Source: Nanobdellota archaeon
GTDB lineage: Archaea > Nanobdellota > Nanobdellia > SCGC-AAA011-G17 > VGLX01
Reading direction: 5' to 3'
Assembly (NCBI GenBank): GCA_018894775.1
Contig: JAHIPG010000026.1
Coordinates: 1-17,268 of the forward strand
Length of the DNA: 17,268 nt
Shown here: positions 5,747-13,630 of the stretch, piece after piece
Layout: every line of letters begins with the position of its first letter
Numbering within the stretch: position 1 is the first letter of the stretch
Notes under the pieces: generated by a model
Database searches by the model: none
The model's input: the letters and a program-made list of their open reading frames with translations, nothing else
Told to the model about the DNA's origin: nothing
Made by a program: the position numbers and the translations under genes

Positions 5747-6427
5747 CTGAAACTCAAAAAATACGGAAAAAAACTCGCAGAAGTAGGATTAAAAATAGGT
5801 GCAATAAAATTAGATCCTAAAAACCCCTTCCAATTGACATCAGGATATTACATCCCAATATACAATGATAATAGAAAATTATTGTTCTACCCAAAATACA
5901 GAAGATTAATAGCAAATGGTTTACAAAAAATAATCAAAGAAGAAAAAATAAGCTATGATATAATAGCGGGAGTAGCAACAGGAGGAATATCTCACGCAAC
6001 ATCATTAGCAAACAAATTAGATTGCCCCTTCATATATGTGAGAGACAAAGCAAAAGGGCACGGATTACATAGTAAAATAGAAGGCATGGTATCAAAAGAC
6101 CTTCAAGGACAAAAAGTGATTGTAATAGAAGACCTTATATCAACAGGAGGAAGCTCAGCAAGAGCAGTAGAAGAATTAAGAAGCGCAAATGGTGTAGTAG
6201 AATATTGCATATCAATATTTAACTATTGTTTAGACAAATCACAGCAGTTATTCGATAACATGGATCCTAAATGTGAAGTAAGATCATTACTAACTTATGA
6301 TGTTCTATTAGATATAGCAGATAAAGGAGGATATCTGGATACTAAACAAATCAAACTGCTAAAAGAATGGAGAAAAGACCCTTTCGGATGGGGAGACAAA
6401 CACGGATTTCCAAGGGTAAAGAAATGA
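5747..6427 (+). CDS. pyrE: Orotate phosphoribosyltransferase
   Basis: Joins orotate to PRPP to make OMP, the fifth step of pyrimidine synthesis. The N-terminal helix and GLKIGAIKLDPKNPFQLTSG are followed by the flexible catalytic loop (RDKAKGHGLHSK) and the type I PRPP-binding motif VIVIEDLISTGGSS (residues 124-137 counting from 5747). The start is unusual. The frame is closed by TGA at 5741-5743, and the first possible codon before the conserved N-terminus is CTG at 5747, exactly nine bases from GGAGG (5733-5737). The only ATG here (5740) is one frame off. Removing one A from the AAAA at 5743-5746 would give a clean ATG-AAA-CTG reading. So either CTG is used or there is a one-base insertion. 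A TTG at 5834 is too far inside the fold. pyrF follows with ATGA overlap. Confidence 0.88.
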   Translation: MKLKKYGKKLAEVGLKIGAIKLDPKNPFQLTSGYYIPIYNDNRKLLFYPKYRRLIANGLQKIIKEEKISYDIIAGVATGGISHATSLANKLDCPFIYVRDKAKGHGLHSKIEGMVSKDLQGQKVIVIEDLISTGGSSARAVEELRSANGVVEYCISIFNYCLDKSQQLFDNMDPKCEVRSLLTYDVLLDIADKGGYLDTKQIKLLKEWRKDPFGWGDKHGFPRVKK

Positions 6428-7176
6428 AACTTACAAAAAAACAGGTGGAAGCAAAAGAAAGATTATGCTTAGCGATAGACTTACCTTTTGTAAGAGATGC
6501 TCTGAAACTGGCTGATGAGCTAAAAGATTATGTAGGGATGTTTAAAATAGGAAAACAACTGCATACTGCCGCAGGAAATGAAGGATTCAACATCATAAGA
6601 GAATTATATAAAAAAGGACCAGAAATATTCCTGGATCTAAAACTCCATGATACACCTAAAACAGTATATGGAGCAAGCAGAGCATGCACTGTAAAAGGGG
6701 TATACATGTTCAACATCCACATAGCAGGCGGAGAAAAGATGTGTAGAAAAGCTGTTGAGGCTGCCAAAGAAGAAGCATACAAAAAAGGAATACAAGAACC
6801 AAAAGTTATAGGGGTAACAGTGCTGACAAGTTTGAAAGATTCAGATTTAGAAGAACAAAAATTTGGGATTAATTATGATGATCTGGTAAAAAAAAGGACA
6901 GAACTAGCAAAGATTTGGGATTTAGATGGAATAGTATGCCCCGCAAACAAAGCAGGACTATTAGAAAAAATATATGGCAAAGATTTCTTATATGTAACAC
7001 CAGGAATAGAATGGAAAGGTAAAAAAGGCAAAGGCCAAGAGCAACTTTACACTCCTGATAAAGCAGTAAAAGACTGCAAGAGTTCTATATTAGTAGTTGG
7101 AAGTGCTATAACTGGCACAAGAGACAAGAGAAAAACAGCTTATGATATACTTGAAGCGATGGCTAAAGAACTTTAG
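6424..7176 (+). CDS. pyrF: Orotidine 5'-phosphate decarboxylase
   Basis: Converts OMP to UMP, the final step of the pathway. The protein has 250 residues. The beta strand CLAIDL (14-19) and Lys41 in FKIGK are followed by the catalytic DLKLHDTP with Asp71, Lys73 and Asp76. VTPGIEW and the phosphate-binding VVGSAITGTRDKR are near the C-terminus. The DLKxHD form resembles the bacterial-type enzyme more than the usual archaeal version (DLKxAD), which may reflect transfer or the divergent lineage. The start at 6424 overlaps the pyrE stop (ATGA). A longer reading from 6367 lies within pyrE and adds a basic non-conserved stretch, so it is rejected. A T7 run follows the stop. Confidence 0.93.
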   Translation: MKLTKKQVEAKERLCLAIDLPFVRDALKLADELKDYVGMFKIGKQLHTAAGNEGFNIIRELYKKGPEIFLDLKLHDTPKTVYGASRACTVKGVYMFNIHIAGGEKMCRKAVEAAKEEAYKKGIQEPKVIGVTVLTSLKDSDLEEQKFGINYDDLVKKRTELAKIWDLDGIVCPANKAGLLEKIYGKDFLYVTPGIEWKGKKGKGQEQLYTPDKAVKDCKSSILVVGSAITGTRDKRKTAYDILEAMAKEL

Positions 7177-7213
7177 TTTTTTTATCTTCTAATATATTGG
7201 ATAACCAATATAT
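7177..7213 (+). terminator. T-run and stem-loop after pyrF
   Basis: The TAG stop is followed by a T7 run (7177-7183) and, at 7192-7213, ATATATTGG / ATAA / CCAATATAT, a perfect 9-bp stem with a four-base loop. The T-run probably ends the pyr transcript. The stem can form from either strand and sits between two convergent units. Confidence 0.55.
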
Positions 7214-7218
7214 AAGAA

Positions 7219-7260
7219 TAAAAAAAGGAAGAGAGTCAAAATGTAAATGACTCTCTCCCT
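7219..7260 (-). terminator. Bacterial-style intrinsic terminator of the TPM/LemA/TelA block
   Basis: On the minus strand AGGGAGAGAGTCA pairs with TGACTCTCTTCCT (7248-7260 with 7226-7238), 12 of 13 positions matched, with a nine-base loop. It is followed at once by a U-run. It lies a few bases after the last stop codon. This stem-plus-U-run form contrasts with the bare T-runs used by the plus-strand genes. Confidence 0.75.
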
Positions 7261-7271
7261 GTTAAGCGTGA

Positions 7272-9263
7272 TTACCAGCTGCCAGATGCTCCACCTCCAC
7301 CGAAGCCTCCGCCTCCGCCTCCACCGAAGCTGCCACCGCCAGAACCGCCTCCGATTCCACCACCGATACCTCCTCCGATACTGAGGGAGTTTGTGGTAGA
7401 GTTTATTGAAGCTCTTCTACGACGTCGAGCGCGTTCCTCTTCCTCAATCTCATCTTCAGCTTTCCGACGAAGCTTGTCAGCTTCTTCCTTGATATCCGGA
7501 AGCTGATCTTCCAGCGAGATCCAGTCAGGTTTCAGACCATTGGCCTTAGCCTGGAGGTTCTTCAGCTTCTTCTTCAGCTTCTTGCACTTTTCTTCGGTTG
7601 AGTAACTGCAGTCGCTGTCGTTCGCCTTGGACATCATGCGTTTGACGGCCAGGTTAGCTTCAGTGATAAGACCAGGAACTGCATCCTTGGCTTTAGCGAT
7701 CTTCCACAGCAGTTGAGGAATGCCAGCAAGAGTTTCCTCTGCAGACACAACATAACCGGTTGCGTTACCAAGCTTGACCTCAGCAGCGAAGAAATCCTGA
7801 CGCGTCATGGCATTGAACTTCCTGCCTGACTCAATCTGGTCATCCGCCAACTTCATTTCATTAGAGATAGCGTCAAATTTGGCGACAATGTCTCTCCATA
7901 CATGCTCAGGATTTTCATCCTTAAGAGTGATGACCTTAGCAGCAACACCATGCTCTTCAGCCAGCTGATTCCTGATATTCTGAATCCGCACAGGCAAGTC
8001 AATCAGAGCTGCACGGTTCTCAACCTCAACCTTGACCTTGCTCTTCAAGCTGCCAGAAGTAGCTTTCAGGTCCTTACGGATTTGCTCATACTTATCATAC
8101 AATTCCTTGTAATCAAAGTCATAAGGATTAGCATCAGCAGGAAGTTCCAGAATGTTGAAACTGGCTAACAACTCAATGTATTTATCATCTTCAGAAGTGG
8201 TAAAGAACCCTTCCTTTGCCTTTGCATCCATGTAACCTTTGAAGTCAACAAAATTTTGATTGACCTCAGTGTATTTGTCTCTGGCCCTTGGCTGGTAAGC
8301 CTCAATCTCAGCAGGCAAGCTTTCAACATGAGCCAGCTGGTCAAGAGCATTCTGCGCATTTGACTCAAGCTGATTAGCCATCGTCTCAGCATCCTCTATG
8401 GTCTTACGCTCCTTACAGAGGTCTTTAGCACCCTGGGATGAAGTCTGGCAGTTTTTGAACAGCTGTCTGGCTGATTCCAAAGCACCTTCAGCACTTTGCT
8501 TTGCCCAAGTAGGAAACCTTGAAATCGGTTGTGTAACCATATTCAGATTCTGATTGAAATTGACTAGGCTTTCATCAGCAGTACTTATAGTGCCAAGTAT
8601 GGCTGCCTGCAGTTCCTGGAAACGTTTCTTCCGGACATGAAGGATGATAAACAGTATCAGAAGTCCTAAGAAAATACCTCCACCAGCACCACCCATCAGA
8701 ATCATCTGCTCACGTTCCTTGGCACGCTGTTCAGATTTAAGGGTATACTCTTCAGCAGCCTCTTTATCAGCTTGTCTTTCAGCTAGGGTCCTTGTACCGA
8801 GGGTTTGCATTATTGTTACAGCAAGTTTAGTGATGCCACCATCAAAATCACCAGCCCTGAAAGCAGGAACCAGGATTTGACGACCAAGTGAACCAGCAGC
8901 ACCATCATTCATTGCATACTCAAGGCCATAACCCACTTCAATACGGTACTTACGATGGCTCGGAGCGATACAGATGACAATGCCATTATCCTCACCTTTT
9001 TTGCCGACACCCCATTCAGTTGCGAGGCCGATGGTCCAAGAATCAATATCAAGGCCATCCAGGTCTTTAGTTGTTACAACTGCTATCTCAATTGATGTTT
9101 GTTTTTCATATGCCCTCAGCTTCTCTTCCAGCTGTGACTCTGCAGAGCTTGATATTACTCCTGCGAAGTCATTCACATGGCCCTTATGTGAAGGATAACC
9201 AAATGAAAAAGCTGGAATGAGAAGGAGGATAATAAGCGTTATTGGAAACAAGTATTTTTTCAT
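7272..9263 (-). CDS. Large TPM-domain membrane protein with coiled-coil body and Gly-rich tail
   Basis: A 663-residue protein. Residues 1-22 are a signal peptide. Residues 28-155 are a TPM (YgcG/TPM_phosphatase) domain with VNDFAGVIS, IEIAVVTTKDLDG, GVGKKGEDNGIVICI and YRIEVGYGLEYAMNDGAAG. Residues 188-210 are one membrane helix. Residues 215-625 are a long, charged, mostly helical and coiled-coil region. The end is a Gly tail finishing FGGGGASGSW, typical of TPM membrane proteins. The TPM domain should lie outside the membrane and the helical body in the cytoplasm. Most TPM proteins lack such a body, so this one looks adapted to reach cytoplasmic partners. AAAGGAGG precedes the ATG. It is the last gene of the block and is GC-rich relative to the pyr genes. 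Proposed roles of TPM domains (phosphatase, photosystem or membrane-protein repair) are not transferable with certainty. Confidence 0.85.
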   Translation of the reverse strand: MKKYLFPITLIILLLIPAFSFGYPSHKGHVNDFAGVISSSAESQLEEKLRAYEKQTSIEIAVVTTKDLDGLDIDSWTIGLATEWGVGKKGEDNGIVICIAPSHRKYRIEVGYGLEYAMNDGAAGSLGRQILVPAFRAGDFDGGITKLAVTIMQTLGTRTLAERQADKEAAEEYTLKSEQRAKEREQMILMGGAGGGIFLGLLILFIILHVRKKRFQELQAAILGTISTADESLVNFNQNLNMVTQPISRFPTWAKQSAEGALESARQLFKNCQTSSQGAKDLCKERKTIEDAETMANQLESNAQNALDQLAHVESLPAEIEAYQPRARDKYTEVNQNFVDFKGYMDAKAKEGFFTTSEDDKYIELLASFNILELPADANPYDFDYKELYDKYEQIRKDLKATSGSLKSKVKVEVENRAALIDLPVRIQNIRNQLAEEHGVAAKVITLKDENPEHVWRDIVAKFDAISNEMKLADDQIESGRKFNAMTRQDFFAAEVKLGNATGYVVSAEETLAGIPQLLWKIAKAKDAVPGLITEANLAVKRMMSKANDSDCSYSTEEKCKKLKKKLKNLQAKANGLKPDWISLEDQLPDIKEEADKLRRKAEDEIEEEERARRRRRASINSTTNSLSIGGGIGGGIGGGSGGGSFGGGGGGGFGGGGASGSW

Positions 9264-9287
9264 AATGCTGAATCCTCCTTTCTGAGT

Positions 9288-9737
9288 TTATTCGGAAATG
9301 ACTACGTCATCCGAGAGTTCATTGACATCATCCTCTTGAATCGGGAAGTTGGTTGTCAGAAGTTCGCCGATGGAAAGAACGGCCTTTTTGATACCCAGTT
9401 CGGGAGTACCGGCTTTGACACCATCAACTATGAGCTGAACGGCATCATCCCAATCTGATTGATCTGCCTTTTCGTTGATGGCATAGTCGCCGAGAATCTC
9501 GACCACATGCTCATGAGGGAAGATGGCAATAAGAACGCCTGTACCGGCAGCAGTGCCCTGGATTTCGCGTTTGTTAAACTCTTCCGTGGCACGATTTTTG
9601 GTATTGCCGTCTTTGGTCTTACCCAGAAGGGCTACAACCAGCTCTCCGGATGTTTGGTTTTCAGCCTCACCGACCGCATCTCGTACGACCAGTTTGCCTT
9701 CGTCTGTCAAGAAATTATGAATAACTTTATCTTTCAT
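9288..9737 (-). CDS. Soluble TPM-domain protein
   Basis: A 149-residue protein consisting of little more than one TPM domain. It opens IHNFLTDEGKLVVRDAV, then AENQTSGELVVALL, a mid helix with NRATEEFNKREI, TGVLIAIFPHEHVVEILGDY (around residues 66-85) and a closing helix. There is no signal peptide, no membrane helix and no Gly tail, so it should stay in the cytoplasm, unlike its two neighbours. It belongs to the subtype seen beside LemA and larger TPM proteins in bacteria. AAGGAGA precedes the ATG. The gene lies 24 bases before the 663-residue TPM gene in transcription order, so the two are one unit. Confidence 0.82.
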   Translation of the reverse strand: MKDKVIHNFLTDEGKLVVRDAVGEAENQTSGELVVALLGKTKDGNTKNRATEEFNKREIQGTAAGTGVLIAIFPHEHVVEILGDYAINEKADQSDWDDAVQLIVDGVKAGTPELGIKKAVLSIGELLTTNFPIQEDDVNELSDDVVISE

Positions 9738-9795
9738 GGTAAGAATCTCCTTATAGTTTATTAGTTATAGTTCAGATTTACCCTTGAGTTTTTAA

Positions 9796-10653
9796 TTACC
9801 AGCCGCCTGAAGCTCCACCACCTCCGAAGCTACCACCTCCGAATCCACCGAAGCCGCCGCTACTAGAACCACCACTGGAACCACCACCATAATAGATACC
9901 TCCGCCTCCAATGCCAGTCTTTGCCTGGACGATGAAAGCGACAATGACTCCTGCGATAAATCCCAGAATTGCAGCACCTATCAGATAAAGCGGATTAGTA
10001 TTAAAGAAAAGGAAGCAGACAATCGGAAGTCCAACTGTACCGACAGCACCACCAGCCAAGAAATGAAACAAGCCAGCGAGAGCAGCGATGATAGCAAGAA
10101 CGACAAGACCTATATAGACCCTATCCATTTTTGCGCTGGTTGCCATACGTTCCTTGAACTGATCATGGAACTCTTTTTTGGAAGCCACCATCAGAGAATC
10201 AATAGCTGTATCTATCCCTTTGTAGAACTTTTTTTCTTTGAAGTTAGGGGTCATATCCTTGCGAAGGATGAAACCGGCAGCGCCATCAGGCATAACAGAC
10301 TCAAGGCCATAACCAACCTCTATTCTGAACTTACGCTCTTTCTTTGCGATGAATATCAGAACACCGTTATCTTTGCCTTTCTGGCCGATCCTCCATGCAG
10401 TAGCAACACGTAAAGAGAAATCTTCAAGGTTTTCACCCTTTAGGGAGGGGATAGTCAGGACAGCTATCTCATTAGATGTATCATTGCGGAACTTTATGAG
10501 CTTCTGCTCAAGGGCGATCCGCTCTTTGTCTTTGAGCATCTTGGCATAGTCATTGACAATACCATTTGCTTTAGGCACATCAAGTGCGCTCGCACTCAAC
10601 GGTATACAGATGATAACCGCTAGCACGATTATGATTAATAAGAATTTTTGCAT
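9796..10653 (-). CDS. TPM-domain (YgcG-like) membrane protein
   Basis: A 285-residue protein with the standard layout. There is a signal peptide (1-23, LSASA cleavage region). The TPM domain (28-160) has GIVNDYAKML, NEIAVLTIPSLKG, IGQKGKDNGVLIFI and RIEVGYGLESVMPDGAAG. Three predicted membrane helices (178-198, 203-217, 221-242) follow, then a Gly/Ser tail ending FGGGGASGGW. It is related to the 663-residue TPM protein in the TPM part (shared VGYGLE-x-M-x-DGAAG) and in the last ten residues, but has a multi-span membrane region instead of a coiled-coil body. AAAGGAA precedes the ATG. It follows LemA directly, the common LemA-TPM pairing in bacteria. Confidence 0.88.
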   Translation of the reverse strand: MQKFLLIIIVLAVIICIPLSASALDVPKANGIVNDYAKMLKDKERIALEQKLIKFRNDTSNEIAVLTIPSLKGENLEDFSLRVATAWRIGQKGKDNGVLIFIAKKERKFRIEVGYGLESVMPDGAAGFILRKDMTPNFKEKKFYKGIDTAIDSLMVASKKEFHDQFKERMATSAKMDRVYIGLVVLAIIAALAGLFHFLAGGAVGTVGLPIVCFLFFNTNPLYLIGAAILGFIAGVIVAFIVQAKTGIGGGGIYYGGGSSGGSSSGGFGGFGGGSFGGGGASGGW

Positions 10654-10682
10654 GACCAGATTCCTTTTTGATTGAGTTTTAA

Positions 10683-10715
10683 GAGGGGAAGAAAAATGAG
10701 TTTCAACCCCTCATT
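10683..10715 (-). promoter_or_regulatory. Intercistronic stem-loop between LemA and TPM genes
   Basis: On the minus strand GAGGGG and CCCCTC (10707-10712 with 10683-10688) form a 6-bp GC-rich stem over 18 bases. An alternative stem AATGAG/CTCATT (10710-10715 with 10695-10700) shares bases with it and is followed by TTT. The two cannot form together. The element could stabilise RNA ends or partly terminate. Confidence 0.4.
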
Positions 10716-10737
10716 CAGATTCGCTGTTTTAGGCCGA

Positions 10738-11325
10738 TTATAAATCTAAATCTGGAGCCTTATTGGAACCAGCGTCGGCCTTGAAAAGAGGCATACGATC
10801 AAAATCACCGAATCCTTTCACGAGACCAGCCATTGGTCGACGAAGTTTCTTGTTGTAGACGGTGGCTGTCGTGTTGTAGCGTTTCCTCTCAACCGCAATC
10901 CTGTTCTCAGTTCCGGCCAGCTCATCCTGAAGTTTCAGGAAGTTCTCATTGGCCTTCAGCTCAGGGTAGCTTTCCTTGATCATGAGCAGTCGGCTGAATA
11001 CATTGGAAATCTGGGACTGGGCTTTCTCAAACTTCTGCAGATTCTCATCCGTCAGTTGGTCAGCAGAAATGTTGACACTTCCCAGTTTTGCACGAGCATC
11101 GGCTACAGCTGTGAAAAGCTCTTTCTCATGGGCCGCGTAAGACTTTACGACCTTGACATAATTTGGCAGAAGGTCTGCCCTGCGTTGATAGACATTCTCC
11201 ACCTGGGACCATTTCTCCCGGGAATCTTCCTGAGTGTCAACCAGTCCAATGTATGTGCTATAAATCAGCCCACCAACGATAAAAACGAAGGCCGCGATGA
11301 TACCAAGTTTAATCAACCCTTTCAT
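10738..11325 (-). CDS. lemA: LemA family protein
   Basis: A 195-residue LemA protein. It has an N-terminal membrane helix (7-27) with a short outside segment, then the family signature of long antiparallel helices starting EKWSQVENVYQRRADLLPNYV (37-57). The middle contains QKFEKAQSQISNVFSRLL and ESYPELKANENFLKLQDEL, and RIAVERKRYN is near 145. The C-terminal FGDFDRMPLFKAD is also typical. The helical bundle is cytoplasmic in most models of LemA. LemA genes are regularly coupled with TPM-domain genes, as here. The molecular role is not settled. AAAGGAG precedes the ATG. The length is normal. Confidence 0.93.
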   Translation of the reverse strand: MKGLIKLGIIAAFVFIVGGLIYSTYIGLVDTQEDSREKWSQVENVYQRRADLLPNYVKVVKSYAAHEKELFTAVADARAKLGSVNISADQLTDENLQKFEKAQSQISNVFSRLLMIKESYPELKANENFLKLQDELAGTENRIAVERKRYNTTATVYNKKLRRPMAGLVKGFGDFDRMPLFKADAGSNKAPDLDL

Positions 11326-11370
11326 AATTTTACTCCTTTATTTTAAGGTTAAAGTCAGAATTTTGGTTAA

Positions 11371-11401
11371 GGGTGAAGAATAGGAAAAGAATCCTCCACC
11401 C
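11371..11401 (-). promoter_or_regulatory. Intercistronic stem-loop between TelA-like and LemA genes
   Basis: GGGTG (11371-11375) and CACCC (11397-11401) pair, with an inner GGA/TCC match. The stem lies just after the TelA-like stop, in the same position as the stem found after LemA. Confidence 0.35.
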
Positions 11402-11422
11402 AGTTAAAGGTTCAATAACAGT

Positions 11423-12643
11423 TTAAACAGTCTGTTGATCAGTGCTACCAACGTCAGCAGCGAGCTCCTGCAGAGGTTTGACTTTAGCCATGACCTGAGC
11501 ATACTGCTTTTTGGTAAAGTCCTTCCATACTCTGTCATTGGCTGCCTGGATTTCTTTGACCTCTTCAATGGTACCCTTCTCCAAGAAGTCTTTGTTTCCA
11601 AGCATAACAGCCTGTTCAGTCATGTGAGTCATACCATAAGCACACATCTTTATTGTTGAATTCATACTCTCGCTCAGGGCGTAAAGCATGTTGGCCGCCT
11701 GGATGCCGTCACGCTGGGCGTTGATGATAACAATACTTCTCATCATGATCGGCCTTGTCACCTTGATAAAGGCGTTCAGCATGGTACTGATGGCATTGAT
11801 GGCTTTCAGAGTGGTCGTTAATTCACCAATCTGCAACTCAGTCATAGCATAACCATCTTTGGAAGCCCGCAGTTCCTGAGTTGTGGTCTGCAAGGCAACT
11901 TCACGGTCGTTGTCCATATCGATGAGTTTGCCACGACGATTGATAAGATTCTGATATGCAACCTCATCCAGAACGATTTTGCCATCAGGCAGATCTTTAC
12001 CTTCATCTGCCAATGTCTCCAGCTCTTCGTTCTCTTTCAGCTGAGCATTGATATTTTCCAGCTCCTCACGGGCCTTGTCAAACTTTTCCTTTTTCACCCG
12101 GTTTTCTTTCCGAAGCCGAATCATATCCTGGCCGAGTTCCTGGAAGTATTTCTCTGCCTCATCCTGAGACTGTTTCAGAAGGACTTTCTGGACCTCAACA
12201 CGTCTGGCAGCTTTTTCTGTCATGGACCACTGCTGTTTCAGAAGTTCGGGCAGCACCTCAAGAATCTTATTATCAATATCCTTTTCGATGCCTTTCTTTA
12301 ACCAACCGCTCATAAAGGGAATGTTGGCAGCAACAATTTTATACTTGAAGCCTTGGCCGGAACCATCTTTGCCCATCCCGAGATCGGCGATGACTTTGGT
12401 CCAGCTTTTCTGAAGGTTTTCGTTGTCCATGAGAAGCCCATTAATGGCTTTGCCTAAGCTTCTGCTGGATTTCATGAAGGCTTGGCTGGCTGCTGACGTT
12501 TCAGCTGCTTTGTTTTGGAGCTCGACATCTTCAACCGTGTCCTGTTTGAACAGGTTGGTAAGCTCTTCAACACTCATATTATTGGCCTTCTCCAAGCTTT
12601 CCTCTGTCAATGATTCCATCACTTTTGGTTTTGTTCCTTCCAT
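11423..12643 (-). CDS. TelA-like (toxic anion resistance family) coiled-coil protein
   Basis: A 406-residue soluble, almost all-helical protein. Residues 1-60 are acidic. Residues 60-130 contain a helical segment with conserved-looking GQGFKYKIVAANIPFMSGWLKKGI. Residues 135-260 are a long charged coiled coil. Residues 260-400 are a helical region including IKVTRPIMMRSIVIINAQRD. The general layout, and its place beside an XpaC-like membrane protein, resemble TelA/KlaA proteins, which are linked to tellurite or other toxic-anion and envelope stress. The match is to layout and context more than to a diagnostic motif, so it could equally be an unrelated coiled-coil scaffold. There is no membrane helix. 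GAGGAGG precedes the ATG. Its role with the ATPase and TPM proteins is inferred. Confidence 0.6.
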   Translation of the reverse strand: MEGTKPKVMESLTEESLEKANNMSVEELTNLFKQDTVEDVELQNKAAETSAASQAFMKSSRSLGKAINGLLMDNENLQKSWTKVIADLGMGKDGSGQGFKYKIVAANIPFMSGWLKKGIEKDIDNKILEVLPELLKQQWSMTEKAARRVEVQKVLLKQSQDEAEKYFQELGQDMIRLRKENRVKKEKFDKAREELENINAQLKENEELETLADEGKDLPDGKIVLDEVAYQNLINRRGKLIDMDNDREVALQTTTQELRASKDGYAMTELQIGELTTTLKAINAISTMLNAFIKVTRPIMMRSIVIINAQRDGIQAANMLYALSESMNSTIKMCAYGMTHMTEQAVMLGNKDFLEKGTIEEVKEIQAANDRVWKDFTKKQYAQVMAKVKPLQELAADVGSTDQQTV

Positions 12644-12681
12644 TGGATTTAATCCTCCTCTTAGAAATTAAGATTAATTGT

Positions 12682-13578
12682 TTAGTTGGTTGTTTCTAAC
12701 TCTTCCTCATCTTTTTGAAAAAGCTTATCCTTCTTCAGCTCATTAAAGGTTGAATCCAGAGCAGAGCTGAGAGAGGAAACTGTTTTTTGGACTTCATCCA
12801 TGACATCCTGATTGTTACGGGAGCCATCAGCACTAAGAAGTGACATCTGCAAGGATTGCATAGTAGCCTGGATTTCCATAAGGCTTTTGATAGTACTTTC
12901 CTGCTTTGCCTTGATGCTTTGGATATTCTCCAGCGTATCCTTCTTCTCTTTTAAGGTCTTTTTCAGGTCTGTTTCACCTTTTCCAACTCTGCCTTCAAGA
13001 ATATGTATCTCATCCTGAAGCTGATGTTCATTGATTGTCGTAAGACCTTGTTTCGCACGCCGATATTTCCGAGCCAGGCTGGCAGAAGCACCAATATACC
13101 TGTCCAGATATGATTCCTTGTAAGGCTCAAGAATACCACGGATGACCGGATCTTCGTAGTCTTTTAGAAGCTCTGAAGCTACGTCATGGATCACTTGTAT
13201 ATAGGTTGTCAGTTCATCAAATCCATCATCCACCTGTTGTTTCAACCGGTTGATAGGGCTCTTGGCTATCTTTTCCTGTATCTCATTTTTGAGCCTGGCT
13301 TTCTCAACTTCTTTAGGATCAAAGAAGAACCATTCCCAATTCAGCACGCAAAGACAGACAGCTGCCAGAAACAGAACAGCTCCTTTGAGCGCAATACCAG
13401 GAAAGAATAGAGCACCAAGAATACCAATTCCGAGTGTGACAAATGTTGGAAGTCTGAAGAACTTTGGCAGATTTTTCTTTTCCGGCTCTTGTTCTTTTGG
13501 AGTTTCTTCTTTATTCCCCCAAATAGTTACGCCCACAATAGCCGCAATTATAAGAATTCCCATTAATATAAGTGGCAT
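12682..13578 (-). CDS. Membrane-anchored coiled-coil protein, XpaC-like
   Basis: A 298-residue protein. There are three hydrophobic segments near the N-terminus (3-20, 45-60, 64-82). A Lys/Glu-rich link (21-38) follows the first, and WEWFFFDPKEVEKARLK marks the exit from the membrane. The remainder (95-298) is cytoplasmic and helical, with a coiled coil around 185-240 (LKKTLKEKKDTLENIQSIK). This is the outline of XpaC (5-bromo-4-chloroindolyl phosphate hydrolysis) proteins, which are typically encoded just before TelA, as here. Sequence-level support is weak, so treat it as a membrane coiled-coil protein with XpaC-like position. AAAGGAGGG lies partly in a small stem (13584-13603). Confidence 0.6.
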   Translation of the reverse strand: MPLILMGILIIAAIVGVTIWGNKEETPKEQEPEKKNLPKFFRLPTFVTLGIGILGALFFPGIALKGAVLFLAAVCLCVLNWEWFFFDPKEVEKARLKNEIQEKIAKSPINRLKQQVDDGFDELTTYIQVIHDVASELLKDYEDPVIRGILEPYKESYLDRYIGASASLARKYRRAKQGLTTINEHQLQDEIHILEGRVGKGETDLKKTLKEKKDTLENIQSIKAKQESTIKSLMEIQATMQSLQMSLLSADGSRNNQDVMDEVQKTVSSLSSALDSTFNELKKDKLFQKDEEELETTN

Positions 13579-13583
13579 TTGTT

Positions 13584-13603
13584 TACCCTCCTTTCTTAGG
13601 GTA
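13584..13603 (-). promoter_or_regulatory. Stem-loop overlapping the Shine-Dalgarno site of the XpaC-like gene
   Basis: On the minus strand TACCCT (13598-13603), eight bases, AGGGTA (13584-13589) form a perfect 6-bp stem. The SD AAAGGAGGG is split between loop and 3' arm, and the start codon follows five bases after the stem. Folding would hide part of the ribosome site. Confidence 0.45.
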
Positions 13604-13630
13604 GTTTAAAAGATTAATGTTGAATGGTTA

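Noticed and set aside
5740..5820. Short ATG-led reading frame at 5740 after the GGAGG
   Set aside because: It gives about 26 basic residues with no family likeness and then a stop; it is better explained as the frame-shifted start of pyrE.
5834..5836. TTG at 5834 as the pyrE start
   Set aside because: It would cut off the conserved N-terminal helix and the GAI...FQLTSG segment; no ribosome site precedes it.
6367..6423. Upstream start for pyrF at 6367
   Set aside because: The extension overlaps pyrE and is not conserved; ATG 6424 gives the common ATGA coupling.
9459..9764. Plus-strand reading frames within the TPM genes
   Set aside because: They have no ribosome site or family features; they are shadows of GC-rich minus-strand coding sequence.
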